Below are positions 52,283-61,248 of a DNA stretch of 64,000 nucleotides, in pieces; the stretch's first letter is position 1; every line of letters starts with the position of its first letter. Below the pieces are notes generated by a model. That model saw only the letters and a list, made by a program, of their open reading frames with translations, was not told the origin of the DNA and searched no databases. The position numbers were made by a program, and so were the translations under genes. Source of the stretch: Oscillospiraceae bacterium MB24-C1 (lineage in GTDB: Bacteria > Bacillota > Clostridia > Oscillospirales > Ruminococcaceae); assembly GCA_030913685.1 (NCBI GenBank), contig CP133187.1:2484001-2548000 (forward strand), in the 5' to 3' direction.

Positions 52283-52972
52283 ATGAACAAACAGGTTATA
52301 GACATTTCGGAACACAACATACGGCATGGGGCAATTGACTGGCAGCGGGTGCGGGCTTCTGGCGTGGAGGGGGTCATGCTGCGCGTGGGCTGGGCGGGCT
52401 ATTACGGCGACGTGGTGAAGGATGATTATATCGACGACAGCATTGAGGCGGCGAGCGCGGCGGGGCTTTCGGTCGGGCTTTACGTCTATGCGTACACCAA
52501 GAATCCTTCAGCGGCGCACCGCGCAGCGGGTCAGGTGGTGGAGATCGCCGAGCAGCACCCCGGTAAAATCAATATGCCAATTGCCTTTTGTGTGTGGGAA
52601 ACCGATCTCCCCTGCCTTGTCAGTCAGGGCAAGGAGGGTCTGACCGACAGCGTCATCGCCTTTTTGTTTGAAATAGAGCGGCTGGGTTATTGCGGCATGT
52701 TTTATACCTACACCGCCTTTGCGCAGACTTATCTGAACCTCACCCGGCTTTGCTCGCGCGATGTCTGGATTTCTGACTACCGCTGTGATGAAGCGGTTCT
52801 GCGGCGCCAGCTCGGCCGCCGCGATTACGGCATGTGGCAATATATCGGCGAGCGGGGCGAGTGCGACGGCGTGCCCGGTGGGTGCCGCCGCAGCAACTGC
52901 TATATCGACTACCCGCTATACATAGCCAAGCGTAAGCTGGGCGGGCAGGGGTGTCCGGCGGTTCAAGGCTGA
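52283..52972 (+). CDS. GH25-type lysozyme (endolysin) with altered active site
   Basis: A 229-residue muramidase-like protein. The barrel start is clear (VIDISEHN with Asp7, then IDWQRVRASGVEGVMLRVGWAG), and so are YVYAYTKN and the end GMWQYIGERG. In GH25 enzymes the fourth strand carries a D-x-E pair; here that strand reads MPIAFCVWETD, so the place of the Asp is Val104 before Glu106. The enzyme may be weak or inactive. No cell-wall-binding domain or holin is present. ATG at 52283 follows AGGAAGAAAG. Confidence 0.8.
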   Translation: MNKQVIDISEHNIRHGAIDWQRVRASGVEGVMLRVGWAGYYGDVVKDDYIDDSIEAASAAGLSVGLYVYAYTKNPSAAHRAAGQVVEIAEQHPGKINMPIAFCVWETDLPCLVSQGKEGLTDSVIAFLFEIERLGYCGMFYTYTAFAQTYLNLTRLCSRDVWISDYRCDEAVLRRQLGRRDYGMWQYIGERGECDGVPGGCRRSNCYIDYPLYIAKRKLGGQGCPAVQG

Positions 52973-53011
52973 CATATTTGAGCTTATCATCATCATAAAT
53001 CATCAACAGTT

Positions 53012-53037
53012 AAGCGGGGGCGGGGTGCCCCCGCTTT
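53012..53037 (+). terminator. Terminator after the lysin gene
   Basis: AGCGGGGGC pairs with GCCCCCGCT, followed by TTT. Confidence 0.85.
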
Positions 53038-53686
53038 TATGATGAGGCGTATCAGGTCTGGGGGATTGTTTTAACTCGGTGCTGTGTGGGGGAAGTGTTT
53101 CTCACGTTCACCCACTTGCACACGTTTAATAAACAAATTCAGAAGCTTAGTAGCTAGAACATTCAGCTACATGGTCTGCTTGGCTTTTTCTAAAACCGCT
53201 TGCAATTTTTGACATATTGGCGATAAAGCCTCACAAAAAGGCATGTTTGTCCGAGTTTTGTGCAACACCTCTCTATTGTGAAATGACAGTTCGTAAGTTT
53301 TCTGATATGCTTTGATTAATTTGTTGTGCGGATGATTGTGCGGTATTCGATGTAATTTTACACCTTATTATATACAGCGCTCTTGGCTGGTGCTAAGAAC
53401 GCAATTACTGCAAAATAGGGGGAAGGAAAGCAGGAATGGAAGAGTAGCTAAATGCCTTGAAAATATGGCGGCATCGATGCAACATTACCCAAGGGTGCCA
53501 AGCATATGGACATACGACATGCGCGGGCACCCTATTTGCTGAAAAAGAGACCATTGGTGACGAAGAATTCATAAAAGCATTGGAACAAAGAATTGAAATG
53601 TGTCAACAAAAATGGGTGGTATGGGCCAAAATTTGGACCATGCCACCCAATTCGGTTAAAGATAAAATAAAAAAGCATTATTCCGG
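53038..53686. other. Gap at right end of the phage block, possibly with gene debris
   Basis: No intact gene. A plus-strand frame around 53457-53699 (WRHRCNITQGCQAYGHTTC, then TIGDEEFIKALEQRIEMC) resembles the zinc-ribbon end of a large serine recombinase and may be its debris. A minus-strand stretch of about 58 codons (53171-53345) is open but has no start. I see no attachment site repeat matching the left side. Confidence 0.3.
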
Positions 53687-54253
53687 TCAGGGTTCCTGAT
53701 TGATTTGGAGAATCCCCTTGAAAATGTCGCCTGCCAACAATTTTTCCAATGTGGCGATTGTGGGCTTGGGGTCTTGGGTCATGCCGCCTTTTGCCCAATC
53801 AAGGACAGCGCCTGTCAGACCGTGGGCATAAAAACGAGAAATCTGACGAATCTGCTGCGAGGAAAGCACCTGATCGCCGTTGGCGCCCCGCAAAATATTC
53901 TCGGTGAGATTCTTGTAAAAATCCATCAAACACTCTGAAAAGCTGTTTTGTCCTTGAAACTCAAGAACATTCAGATAAAATTTTCGATTTTCCTGCATAT
54001 AACCGCATAGAGAAAGCAGACCATCGCTCCAATGTTCAATCTCAACAACATCGCCGATAATCGGCGTAATCTCGGTATAAAAGATCCAGCTGATGACGTC
54101 ATATTTATCTTTAAAATGATAGTAAAACGTATTTCGGCTGATTTTACACTGTTTAGCGATGTTGCTTACCGAAACCTCAGCAAAGGGTGTTGCTTCAAGA
54201 AGCTGTTTTAATCCCTTCGCAATCATAAGCTTGGTAAATCTGGCATTTGACAA
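53687..54253 (-). CDS. TetR/AcrR-type transcriptional regulator
   Basis: A 188-residue repressor. The N-terminal helix-turn-helix is typical (MIAKGLKQLLEATPFAEVSVSNIAKQCKISRNTFYYHFKDKYDVI). The C-terminal ligand domain is helical. TTG at 54253 has AAAGGGG 8 bases upstream and is preferred; TTG at 54277 would add 8 residues without a site. It diverges from the antiporter gene with a gap of about 130 bases, so it probably controls that gene and itself. Confidence 0.85.
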   Translation of the reverse strand: MSNARFTKLMIAKGLKQLLEATPFAEVSVSNIAKQCKISRNTFYYHFKDKYDVISWIFYTEITPIIGDVVEIEHWSDGLLSLCGYMQENRKFYLNVLEFQGQNSFSECLMDFYKNLTENILRGANGDQVLSSQQIRQISRFYAHGLTGAVLDWAKGGMTQDPKPTIATLEKLLAGDIFKGILQINQEP

Positions 54254-54385
54254 TGACGTGGCCCCTTTCTTTTGCAATTGAGCATGTTCTTAAATCCGTA
54301 TATTAACATAGATTTTAGATTCTGGTCAAACTGCAAAAGCTGCTTGACTTAACAGAACATATTAAATCTAAAGGAATTTTTAACT

Positions 54386-55612
54386 ATGTTGCAAAATATT
54401 TTTCGCTTACTTATTGTAATTTTGCTGGCGGTTTGCGCAGGAAAGCTGGCCTCAAAAGTGCATATGCCGGCAGTGCTGGGGTTTTTAATGGCAGGTATGC
54501 TACTTGGCCCCCATGCTTTTAATCTTTTAACACAGGAAATATTAGATGCTCCTGTATATCACAGTTTGATGTCGATTTTGGAGTGTGGTATGGGTCTTAT
54601 GTTGGGAACAGAAGCGGTATGGAAGAAAATGCGTGTCTATGGCTCACAAATTCTCATCATCACCCTTGTCCAATCCTTGTCAACCTTTGTATTGGTCAGC
54701 GCCGCTTTTGCCGCTATTTTTTATTATATGGGCATTCCGGTTTTTCTGGGGCTGATTTTTGGCGGCATTGCATTGGCAACAGCGCCCGCCCCTGCCTTGT
54801 CTATTGTGACGGAATATAAAACCGAAGGCCCCGTTACCAGAACTTTGATCCCTATGGCTGTTTTGGATGATATTATAGCGATCACGGTTTTCCTTACCGT
54901 CATGAGCATTGTGGTAAAAAAGACCGCCAGTGCTACCGTGCCAAGCTATATCATTTTATTTGTAGTGCTGTTCCCATTAATAATTGGCTTGCTGGTTGGT
55001 GTGCCTGTAGCGCTAATTTTAAAGCGCTGCCGGTCTAACAAAGTAAATGCTTTCGTTGTTTTCTTCGGCGCGCTGCTTGCCGCTATTTTTACGATGTGGA
55101 GCAATAAAAACCTGATGCCGTTCCCTATCCTAAACTTTATGCTCAGTGGCATGGCCTATTCCGCTTGCTTTGCCAACATTATTTCTACGGAAAAATTGGA
55201 TGCCGTTATGAAATATTGCAATCCGTTGATTGGCGCTTGCTTTACCCTCATTATTTTAAACCTAGGGGTTCCGCTTGATTGTCATTTAATTTTGGGCGCG
55301 GGTACTTTTACTGCTGTCTATATCATCATGCGGGCGGCAGGCAAAATTGGCGGTGCGGCACTGGGGGGTTATCTTTCAAACGCGCCGACCACAGTCAAAA
55401 AATATCTTGGTTTAACCTTAATGCCACATTCCGGTGTCTCGTTGGTTTTGACCGGTATTGCAATTTCTTCGCTAACTGGCGTTTACAGCCAATATCGTGA
55501 TATTGTTCTTGGAACCATTGCGGCAGCTGCTGTCATCAACGAAATTATAGCGGTGTTTGCGGCAAAGCAGGGCTTTAAAATGGCTGGTGAAATGGGAAAG
55601 GCGAACGGATAG
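54386..55612 (+). CDS. Cation:proton antiporter (Kef/NhaP-like, CPA2)
   Basis: A 408-residue membrane protein with about 12 helices and no cytoplasmic TrkA domain. Family marks include the N-terminal PAVLGFLMAGMLLGPHAF, the central FGGIALATAPAPALSIV and TLIPMAVLDDIIAITVFLTV with an Asp-Asp pair for ion coupling, and the late RAAGKIGGAALGGYLS. AAAGGAATTTTTAACT precedes the ATG. The divergent TetR gene suggests induced expression. Confidence 0.88.
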   Translation: MLQNIFRLLIVILLAVCAGKLASKVHMPAVLGFLMAGMLLGPHAFNLLTQEILDAPVYHSLMSILECGMGLMLGTEAVWKKMRVYGSQILIITLVQSLSTFVLVSAAFAAIFYYMGIPVFLGLIFGGIALATAPAPALSIVTEYKTEGPVTRTLIPMAVLDDIIAITVFLTVMSIVVKKTASATVPSYIILFVVLFPLIIGLLVGVPVALILKRCRSNKVNAFVVFFGALLAAIFTMWSNKNLMPFPILNFMLSGMAYSACFANIISTEKLDAVMKYCNPLIGACFTLIILNLGVPLDCHLILGAGTFTAVYIIMRAAGKIGGAALGGYLSNAPTTVKKYLGLTLMPHSGVSLVLTGIAISSLTGVYSQYRDIVLGTIAAAAVINEIIAVFAAKQGFKMAGEMGKANG

Positions 55613-55730
55613 CGCATAATTTGAAAAAAGATTCTGCAATGGCGCCAAGCATGGTTAAAACTATTAAGGAATTTTGGAGCGCAATGAAAGTTGTATATAT
55701 GCGCTATTAAATTCCTATAGTTCAAAGGCC

Positions 55731-55770
55731 GCAAAACCGCACAGGACGAATGTCTGTGCGGTTTTGCTAA
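55731..55770. terminator. Terminator between antiporter and alcohol dehydrogenase
   Basis: GCAAAACCGCACAG pairs with CTGTGCGGTTTTGC around a 9-base loop. It serves the converging genes. Confidence 0.8.
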
Positions 55771-55856
55771 CTGCGTATTCTGTATGCTTTTTCAAATTGT
55801 TCGTTAGGGAGATTGTCTTTCTCGGAGCCGCTTCTCTAAAAATTTAAGAAAGTGCC

Positions 55857-56909
55857 TTAGTCGATTATTACGACGGGTTTAATTAAATCCCTCGGCTTTT
55901 CGTCCATCAGCTTGAAGGCTTCTTCGATCTTATCAAAGCCTTTAAGGCGGTGGGAGATCAGCTTAGTGGTGTCGATGCGGCCATACTTGACCAATTCCAG
56001 CATCTTCTGAATTCGGAGTGCACCGCCGGGGCAGAAACCGCCGCGGATGGTCTTGTTTGCCATGCCCAATCCCCACGAATAAGCGGGCATCGAGAGCACA
56101 TCCTTAATATCAAAGAAATTGACGTTCGAGATATATCCGCCAGCCTTGGTCATATCGACAGCCTGACGCAGCGTGTCCTGCGTTCCGCCCGCGATAATCA
56201 CCGAATCCGCACCGCCGCCGGTCATTTCCAACACCTGTTGGACGATGTCGCCCTCTTTATAGCTGACGATGTCGGTCGCACCGTACTCTTTGGCGACCGC
56301 AACGCAGTTGGGGCGGGTGCCGATGGCGATGATGCGCCCTGCGCCGTGAAGCTTTGCGCCCGCAACCGCCATCAGGCCGACAGGGCCGATGCCGATGACA
56401 ACGACGGTATCGCCAAATCGTACATTGGCGTTCTCAACACCGTGCAGGCCGGTGGACATCATATCGACAGTCATGACAGCTGCCTCGGGTGAGACACCTT
56501 CGGGCAAAAGCACCAGGTTGGCGTCTGCTTGGTTGACGTGGAAATATTCCGCAAAGGTGCCATCCTTTGAACCTAGGAACTTAAAGCTTTGCATAAGCCC
56601 TTCATCATGGGCGTTGTATTCGCCCTGAACGCCGGGGGCCAGCCAGTTCGGGGTGGTGCAGGGGACGACAACGGTGTCTCCCGGCTTAAACTTGGTGACC
56701 AGACTACCGGTTTCGGTAACGACGCCGACCGCCTCGTGCCCAAGAATCAGATTTTCGTGTTCGCCTGAGCCGCCGTGCAGAACATGCACGTCCGACGAGC
56801 ATGGCGCCAACGCAATGGGGCGGACAATTGCATCCAGCGGACCGCAGGCGGGGCAATCCTTCTCAACCCACCCTGCTTTGTTTAAGCCTAACATGGCAAA
56901 ACCCTTCAT
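55857..56909 (-). CDS. adh: NADP-dependent secondary alcohol dehydrogenase (zinc type)
   Basis: A 350-residue medium-chain dehydrogenase closely resembling the secondary alcohol dehydrogenase of Thermoanaerobacter brockii in opening (MKGFAML), DAIVRPIALAPCSSD, LGHEAVG and ending. Catalytic zinc ligands are Cys37, His58 and Asp148. The Rossmann motif is GIGPVGLMAVAGAKL. The GTRP segment corresponds to the NADP phosphate-binding GSRP, so NADPH is the likely cofactor. It would interconvert ketones and secondary alcohols. GGAGGTTTTTAAAAT precedes the ATG. It is transcribed alone. Confidence 0.92.
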   Translation of the reverse strand: MKGFAMLGLNKAGWVEKDCPACGPLDAIVRPIALAPCSSDVHVLHGGSGEHENLILGHEAVGVVTETGSLVTKFKPGDTVVVPCTTPNWLAPGVQGEYNAHDEGLMQSFKFLGSKDGTFAEYFHVNQADANLVLLPEGVSPEAAVMTVDMMSTGLHGVENANVRFGDTVVVIGIGPVGLMAVAGAKLHGAGRIIAIGTRPNCVAVAKEYGATDIVSYKEGDIVQQVLEMTGGGADSVIIAGGTQDTLRQAVDMTKAGGYISNVNFFDIKDVLSMPAYSWGLGMANKTIRGGFCPGGALRIQKMLELVKYGRIDTTKLISHRLKGFDKIEEAFKLMDEKPRDLIKPVVIID

Positions 56910-57155
56910 ATTTTAAAAACCTCCTAATTGACTTATTAATTTTGCTATTATTTGAATTATAAGGTAGTGTATAAGATATAGCAATTAACAAATTGATAAC
57001 TATTTTTGTTTTAAATTTAAACACCTATGGCGATTGGGGATAAAATGGTAAAATCCAGATAAAATCGGCTGTTTCAGTATTTTTTTATTGTCGGTTTGCG
57101 GTTTGTTTTTGGCAAAAAAAGTGGTTTGAATGTGCCTGATAAAACCCGTCAGTTA

Positions 57156-57184
57156 TTGACATCAAAGTGTTTTGAGGGTACTAT
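57156..57184 (+). promoter_or_regulatory. Sigma-A promoter of the thyX operon
   Basis: TTGACA and TACTAT are separated by 17 bases. The transcript would start about 105 bases before the thyX start codon, which excludes the longer reading frame from 57172. The rest of the 56910-57297 gap is A+T rich with nothing else recognised. Confidence 0.85.
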
Positions 57185-57297
57185 ATAAAGGAATTTACAG
57201 TACTATCGATGGCGTTTTCTCCCCGCCGCGCTTTTGTTTTGGCAGGGATTCTTTTGTATGCCTGGGTTTACAGGCAAAATCTAAGGAGGGCTTGTTG

Positions 57298-58065
57298 TTG
57301 CCAAAAGTTACGCTTTTATGTCACACCCCTGAGCCGGAACGGGTGGTGGCTGCCGCCGCCAAGCTATGTTATTCGGCGCAGTCGGTAGAGGGGTTGCTTG
57401 ATGGTCTCACCCCTGAAAAGACCGAGGGTTTTTTAAAAATGCTGGTGGACTTGGGACACGAAAGCCCAGTTGAGCACGCCAGCTTTACTTTTGCTATTGA
57501 GGGGGTGTCGCGTTCGCTTTTAGCGCAGATCACCCGGCACCGTATCGCTTCTTACAGTGTGCAAAGCCAGCGCTATGTGCGGCTTTCGCCGTTTGAATAC
57601 GTCACGCCGCCCGAGGTGGCTGCCGACCCTCAGGCGCTTCTCGCCTATCGCCAGGCAATGGATGCCGCCACCGAAAGCTATGAGAAAATTACGGCAATTT
57701 TAAAGGAAAAGCATCTTAAAACGTTATTGGCGCAAGGTGTGCCAGAGAAGCAAGCTGCAACAAAAGCCGAAAAACAAGCGATTGAGGATGCCCGCTTTGT
57801 GTTGCCGAACGCCTGTGAAACCCGCATGGTTGTCACGATGAACACTCGCAGCCTGTATAACTTTTTCCGCCATCGCTGCTGCACCCGCGCCCAGTGGGAA
57901 ATTCGCGAGGTGGCTGACCAGATGCTGATGCTGGTTAAAGAGGTGGCGCCGGTGATGTTTGGCCTTTCGGGGCCGCCCTGTGTGGCGGGCAACTGCCCCG
58001 AAGGCAAGATGAGCTGTGGAAGAATGAAAGAAATGCGGGAACGCTATAAAGGGGCGCAGGCATAA
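57298..58065 (+). CDS. thyX: Flavin-dependent thymidylate synthase
   Basis: A 255-residue enzyme making dTMP from dUMP with FAD, NADPH and methylene-THF. The ThyX signature RHR...S...S.R is seen as RHRIASYSVQSQRY from residue 80. Further marks are HESPVEHASFTFAI near the front and NTRSLYNFFRHRC with AQWEIREVADQML later. TTG at 57298 follows AAGGAGGGCTTGTTG. Its stop overlaps the tmk start by one base, so dTMP synthesis and phosphorylation are coupled. Confidence 0.93.
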   Translation: MPKVTLLCHTPEPERVVAAAAKLCYSAQSVEGLLDGLTPEKTEGFLKMLVDLGHESPVEHASFTFAIEGVSRSLLAQITRHRIASYSVQSQRYVRLSPFEYVTPPEVAADPQALLAYRQAMDAATESYEKITAILKEKHLKTLLAQGVPEKQAATKAEKQAIEDARFVLPNACETRMVVTMNTRSLYNFFRHRCCTRAQWEIREVADQMLMLVKEVAPVMFGLSGPPCVAGNCPEGKMSCGRMKEMRERYKGAQA

Positions 58066-58745
58066 TGAATGGCAGACTGATTGTTTTTGAAGGTCTTGAT
58101 GGCAGCGGAAAGGCCACTCAGGCGGCGAAAGCAGTGCAGCGGCTTGAGGAAAACGGACAGGCGGTTCGCGCCATCTCGTTCCCCGATTATAACAGCGAAT
58201 CTTCGGCGCTGGTTAAAATGTACCTGCGCGGCGAGGTCGGCGCACTCGATGATGTTAATGTTTACGCCGCCTCAGGTTTTTATTCGCTTGACCGCTATAT
58301 CAGTTATCAGCGCGAATGGAAAAATGATTATCAGGCGGGTAAGACCGTCATTGCCGACCGCTATACCACCTCAAACCTTTGCCATCAGATGGCAAAGCTG
58401 CCACGCGATGAGTGGGTGGCCTATATCAGTTGGTTGGAATACTATGAATATGTGCAGCTCGCGTTGCCAAAACCAGATCTGGTGTTATATCTTGACATGC
58501 ACCCGGCAGCCTCTCAGCGTCTGATGGCGCAGCGCTACAACGGCGACGAGGCAAAAAAAGATCTGCACGAGCGCAACCGGGCATATTTGGAGTCCTGCCG
58601 CGAGGCGGCACTGTTCGCCGCAGATACGCTGGGCTGGGTTATTTTACCTTGCTCCGACGCGGCACACAACCCTTATCCCGTCGACGTCATCGCCGACGCC
58701 GCTTTTGCGGAAATTTCCCGCCTGAGTGCGGTAGCAAAACAGTAG
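58065..58745 (+). CDS. tmk: Thymidylate kinase
   Basis: A 226-residue kinase converting dTMP to dTDP. P-loop GLDGSGKAT lies at residues 10-18, the DR(Y/H) segment in IADRYTTSNLCHQ, and a lid region rich in basic residues (RYNGDEAKKDLHERN). It is translationally coupled to thyX (TAATG). The P-loop Ala in place of the usual Ser/Thr before the last Thr is a minor oddity. Confidence 0.92.
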   Translation: MNGRLIVFEGLDGSGKATQAAKAVQRLEENGQAVRAISFPDYNSESSALVKMYLRGEVGALDDVNVYAASGFYSLDRYISYQREWKNDYQAGKTVIADRYTTSNLCHQMAKLPRDEWVAYISWLEYYEYVQLALPKPDLVLYLDMHPAASQRLMAQRYNGDEAKKDLHERNRAYLESCREAALFAADTLGWVILPCSDAAHNPYPVDVIADAAFAEISRLSAVAKQ

Positions 58746-58760
58746 AACTTCGGAGGCCTT

Positions 58761-59651
58761 ATGCTAGAATTTAAAGAAATCACCATGGCCGACAAGGACT
58801 GGACCACGCAAGTGATGCGCTATTCCGGTCTGCGCGGCAGCGAATATACCTTTGCTAACTTGTTTAACTGGGCCGTTACTTATACGGTTCGCATTGCACG
58901 TTTTGAAGATTTTATGATCGCCCGCAGCGGCGCGGTACGTATGCATTACCTTTATCCCGCCGGGCGGGGCGATTTTGCCGGAGCGCTCAAAGCTATGGAA
59001 GCCGACGCCGAATCGATGGGCATTCCGTTTGAAATGTATGGCATCCCCACCGAGGGCGTCGAAAAAATTGAGCAGATTTATCCCGGGCGGTTCAAGTTTA
59101 CCGCGGTGCGCGATAACTTTGACTATATTTACAGCCGTGAGAGTCTGGCGACTCTTGCTGGAAAAAAGCTACACGGAAAGCGCAATCACATCAACCGCTT
59201 CGTGGCGGCGAATCCCGACTGGCGCTATGAGCCGCTGACCGAGAAGAACATCGACGACGCCAAGGCGATGAATGTTGAATGGTGCAAGCAGAACGGCTGT
59301 TTTGAAAAACACAGCAGCCTGCATCGCGAGGCTTGCGCCGTGCGTAGTGCCTTTAACCACTATTTTGAGCAGGGGCTCATCGGCGGTGTGCTGTATGTGG
59401 GCAATAAGGTGGTGGCCTTTACCTTTGGCAGTCCCGTCACTGACGACACCTTTGTGGTACATGTCGAAAAGGCGTTTTCAGATATTCAGGGTGCCTACCC
59501 GATGATAAACCAGCAGTTTGTCAAAAATACGCTGGATCAGTACGAATTTGTTAACCGCGAGGACGATCTCGGGGAAGAAGGCCTACGAAAAGCGAAGGAA
59601 TCTTACCGCCCCGTGATGATGTATGAGCGCTATGCCGCTGCTGAGAAATGA
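58761..59651 (+). CDS. DUF2156-type acyltransferase-like protein
   Basis: A 296-residue protein of the DUF2156 family, related in fold to the C-terminal domain of lysylphosphatidylglycerol synthase (two GNAT-like lobes). Marks include SEYTFANLFNWAVTY, DNFDYIYSRESLATLAGKKLHGKRNHINRF and VNREDDLGEEGLRKAKESYRP. No membrane domain. GGAGGCC precedes the ATG. It overlaps the next gene by 4 bases. The acyl donor and target are unknown. Confidence 0.88.
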   Translation: MLEFKEITMADKDWTTQVMRYSGLRGSEYTFANLFNWAVTYTVRIARFEDFMIARSGAVRMHYLYPAGRGDFAGALKAMEADAESMGIPFEMYGIPTEGVEKIEQIYPGRFKFTAVRDNFDYIYSRESLATLAGKKLHGKRNHINRFVAANPDWRYEPLTEKNIDDAKAMNVEWCKQNGCFEKHSSLHREACAVRSAFNHYFEQGLIGGVLYVGNKVVAFTFGSPVTDDTFVVHVEKAFSDIQGAYPMINQQFVKNTLDQYEFVNREDDLGEEGLRKAKESYRPVMMYERYAAAEK

Positions 59652-60511
59652 TGGAAGAACAAAAATTCACCTTCACACAGGCGACCGCCGCAATGGCGGC
59701 GCCATTAAAACAGCTTTGGCGAATCGTCTTTGGCGATGCGCCGGACTATATCAGTCTGTTTTTTGATCACCGCTTTGTACCAGAGAATACAATGGTGGCG
59801 CTTTTTCAGGGTGCGCCGGTCGCAATGCTGTATTTATTGCCGATTACGATACGGGAAAAAGAAACAGATTATGATGCTCGGTATATTTACGCTGTGGGAA
59901 CGCACCCCGATTTCCGTTCGCAGGGGTTGAGCGGTGGGCTGCTTAAAGCCACCCATGCCCGGCTTGCGGCAGAAGGGGTTGCGCTCTCGTTGCTTGTCCC
60001 CGCCGAACCGTCGCTTTTCGCTTATTACGGCATGCGCGGCTTTAGCACCGAGTTTTTCCGCCAAACAGCGATCTATTCAGCGACAAAAAGTGGCAGTCAG
60101 GTACCGCTTAAAACAGCCGAGTTGCCCGAACTGCTGGCGCTGCGCGACAGTTTTTTTGGCCAAAGCGGTCTTTACGCCCGCTGGAACACAGAGGCACTTG
60201 CCTATCAGCAAAAAGAAGCCGCGCTACTCGGGGGTGAAACAGTGGTGTTTGATGCACCCGAGGCGGGCTACGCGCTTTGCTATCCCGCGGGGAACGCTGT
60301 CATCATCAAGGAATGGGCGGCTAAGGCGATTTATCCCGAGGTTTTAAATGCAATTGCCGCGCGGTTTGACTGCGAAAGAATTATTCTTCGCCTGCCTGCT
60401 GATTTTATTGTTGGCGGCGCACCTGAACCTTTTGCCATGACCAGATGGTATCTTTCAGAAAGGGATGCACCACAGGGAAAGGCCCCGTACCTTTCGCTGG
60501 TGCTGGATTGA
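59648..60511 (+). CDS. GNAT-family N-acetyltransferase
   Basis: A 287-residue protein with an N-terminal GNAT domain. The acetyl-CoA loop is seen in IYAVGTHPDFRSQGLSGGLLKATH. The second half resembles the Eis-like or sterol-carrier-like extension of two-domain acetyltransferases. It starts within the stop of the DUF2156 gene (ATGATGG), so the two acyltransferase-like proteins are made together and may act on one target, which is unknown. Confidence 0.85.
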   Translation: MMEEQKFTFTQATAAMAAPLKQLWRIVFGDAPDYISLFFDHRFVPENTMVALFQGAPVAMLYLLPITIREKETDYDARYIYAVGTHPDFRSQGLSGGLLKATHARLAAEGVALSLLVPAEPSLFAYYGMRGFSTEFFRQTAIYSATKSGSQVPLKTAELPELLALRDSFFGQSGLYARWNTEALAYQQKEAALLGGETVVFDAPEAGYALCYPAGNAVIIKEWAAKAIYPEVLNAIAARFDCERIILRLPADFIVGGAPEPFAMTRWYLSERDAPQGKAPYLSLVLD

Positions 60512-60522
60512 TAGAAAGATTA

Positions 60523-61137
60523 ATGGAAAAACCAGCCAACATTAAAGAATATAAAAACGCGTTACGTAACCGTTTTAAAGAGCGCCGCCATTTGATGACC
60601 CAAAACCGCAAGGCGCTGGCTGACCATCGCATCGCGGTGCGGCTTCGGTCGTTGTTGTGTTACCGGCGCGCCAAGACGGTGCTTGTCTATGTTTCGATGC
60701 CCATTGAGGTCGATACCCGCGAGATTATCTCAAAGGCGCTGTCAGACGGCAAGCGCGTGGCGGTGCCGCGCTGCGTGCCGGGTACGCGCGAGATGGAGTT
60801 TTATCTCATTGAAAGCCTGGACGAGCTTTCGCCCGGCACCTTTGGGGTTTTGGAGCCGGTGCCCAACCCCGGACGTTTGTTGCGAGATTTCTCGCACAGC
60901 ATCTGTGTGGTGCCGGCGCTCGCCTGTGACCGCAATGGCTACCGCCTAGGTTATGGCGGCGGATACTACGATCGTTTTTTGCGCGATTATCCCGGCGAAA
61001 AGGTGTTGATACTATATAAGTGCTGCCTTGTGGCACACCTTTGGCATGGCCGATTCGACGTACCGGTTGACCGCATTGTCACCGAATATTTTACCGCCGG
61101 CACCGCCGTGCGCAACCAGGGGGGTAAGCCGCGCTAA
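60523..61137 (+). CDS. 5-formyltetrahydrofolate cyclo-ligase
   Basis: A 204-residue enzyme recovering 5-formyl-THF as methenyl-THF with ATP. It has the basic N-terminal KNALRNRFKERRHLM, VLVYVSMPIEVDT and the conserved phosphate-loop GYRLGYGGGYYDRFL. It ends a folate/thymidylate-related operon beginning with thyX, which also uses folate. ATG at 60523 is chosen to match family length; the ribosome binding site is weak, and TTG at 60508 is an alternative. Confidence 0.9.
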   Translation: MEKPANIKEYKNALRNRFKERRHLMTQNRKALADHRIAVRLRSLLCYRRAKTVLVYVSMPIEVDTREIISKALSDGKRVAVPRCVPGTREMEFYLIESLDELSPGTFGVLEPVPNPGRLLRDFSHSICVVPALACDRNGYRLGYGGGYYDRFLRDYPGEKVLILYKCCLVAHLWHGRFDVPVDRIVTEYFTAGTAVRNQGGKPR

Positions 61138-61185
61138 AAGCGGCTTATTAAAACCTTAATCCATTTAGAATTTTTTACACATAAG

Positions 61186-61216
61186 AACAGAAAGCCCCAG
61201 AAGGGCTTTCTGTCTG
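61186..61216. terminator. Terminator-like hairpin
   Basis: CAGAAAGCCC pairs with GGGCTTTCTG across CAGAA. It lies between the convergent cyclo-ligase gene and the Cys-rich peptide gene; T-runs are modest on both sides. Confidence 0.55.
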
Positions 61217-61248
61217 GCGTTCCGCCTAAGTAAGAAAATCAGTTGCGT

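Noticed and set aside
53171-53345. Open minus-strand stretch near the right end of the phage block
   Set aside because: About 58 codons without a start codon or ribosome binding site and no family resemblance.
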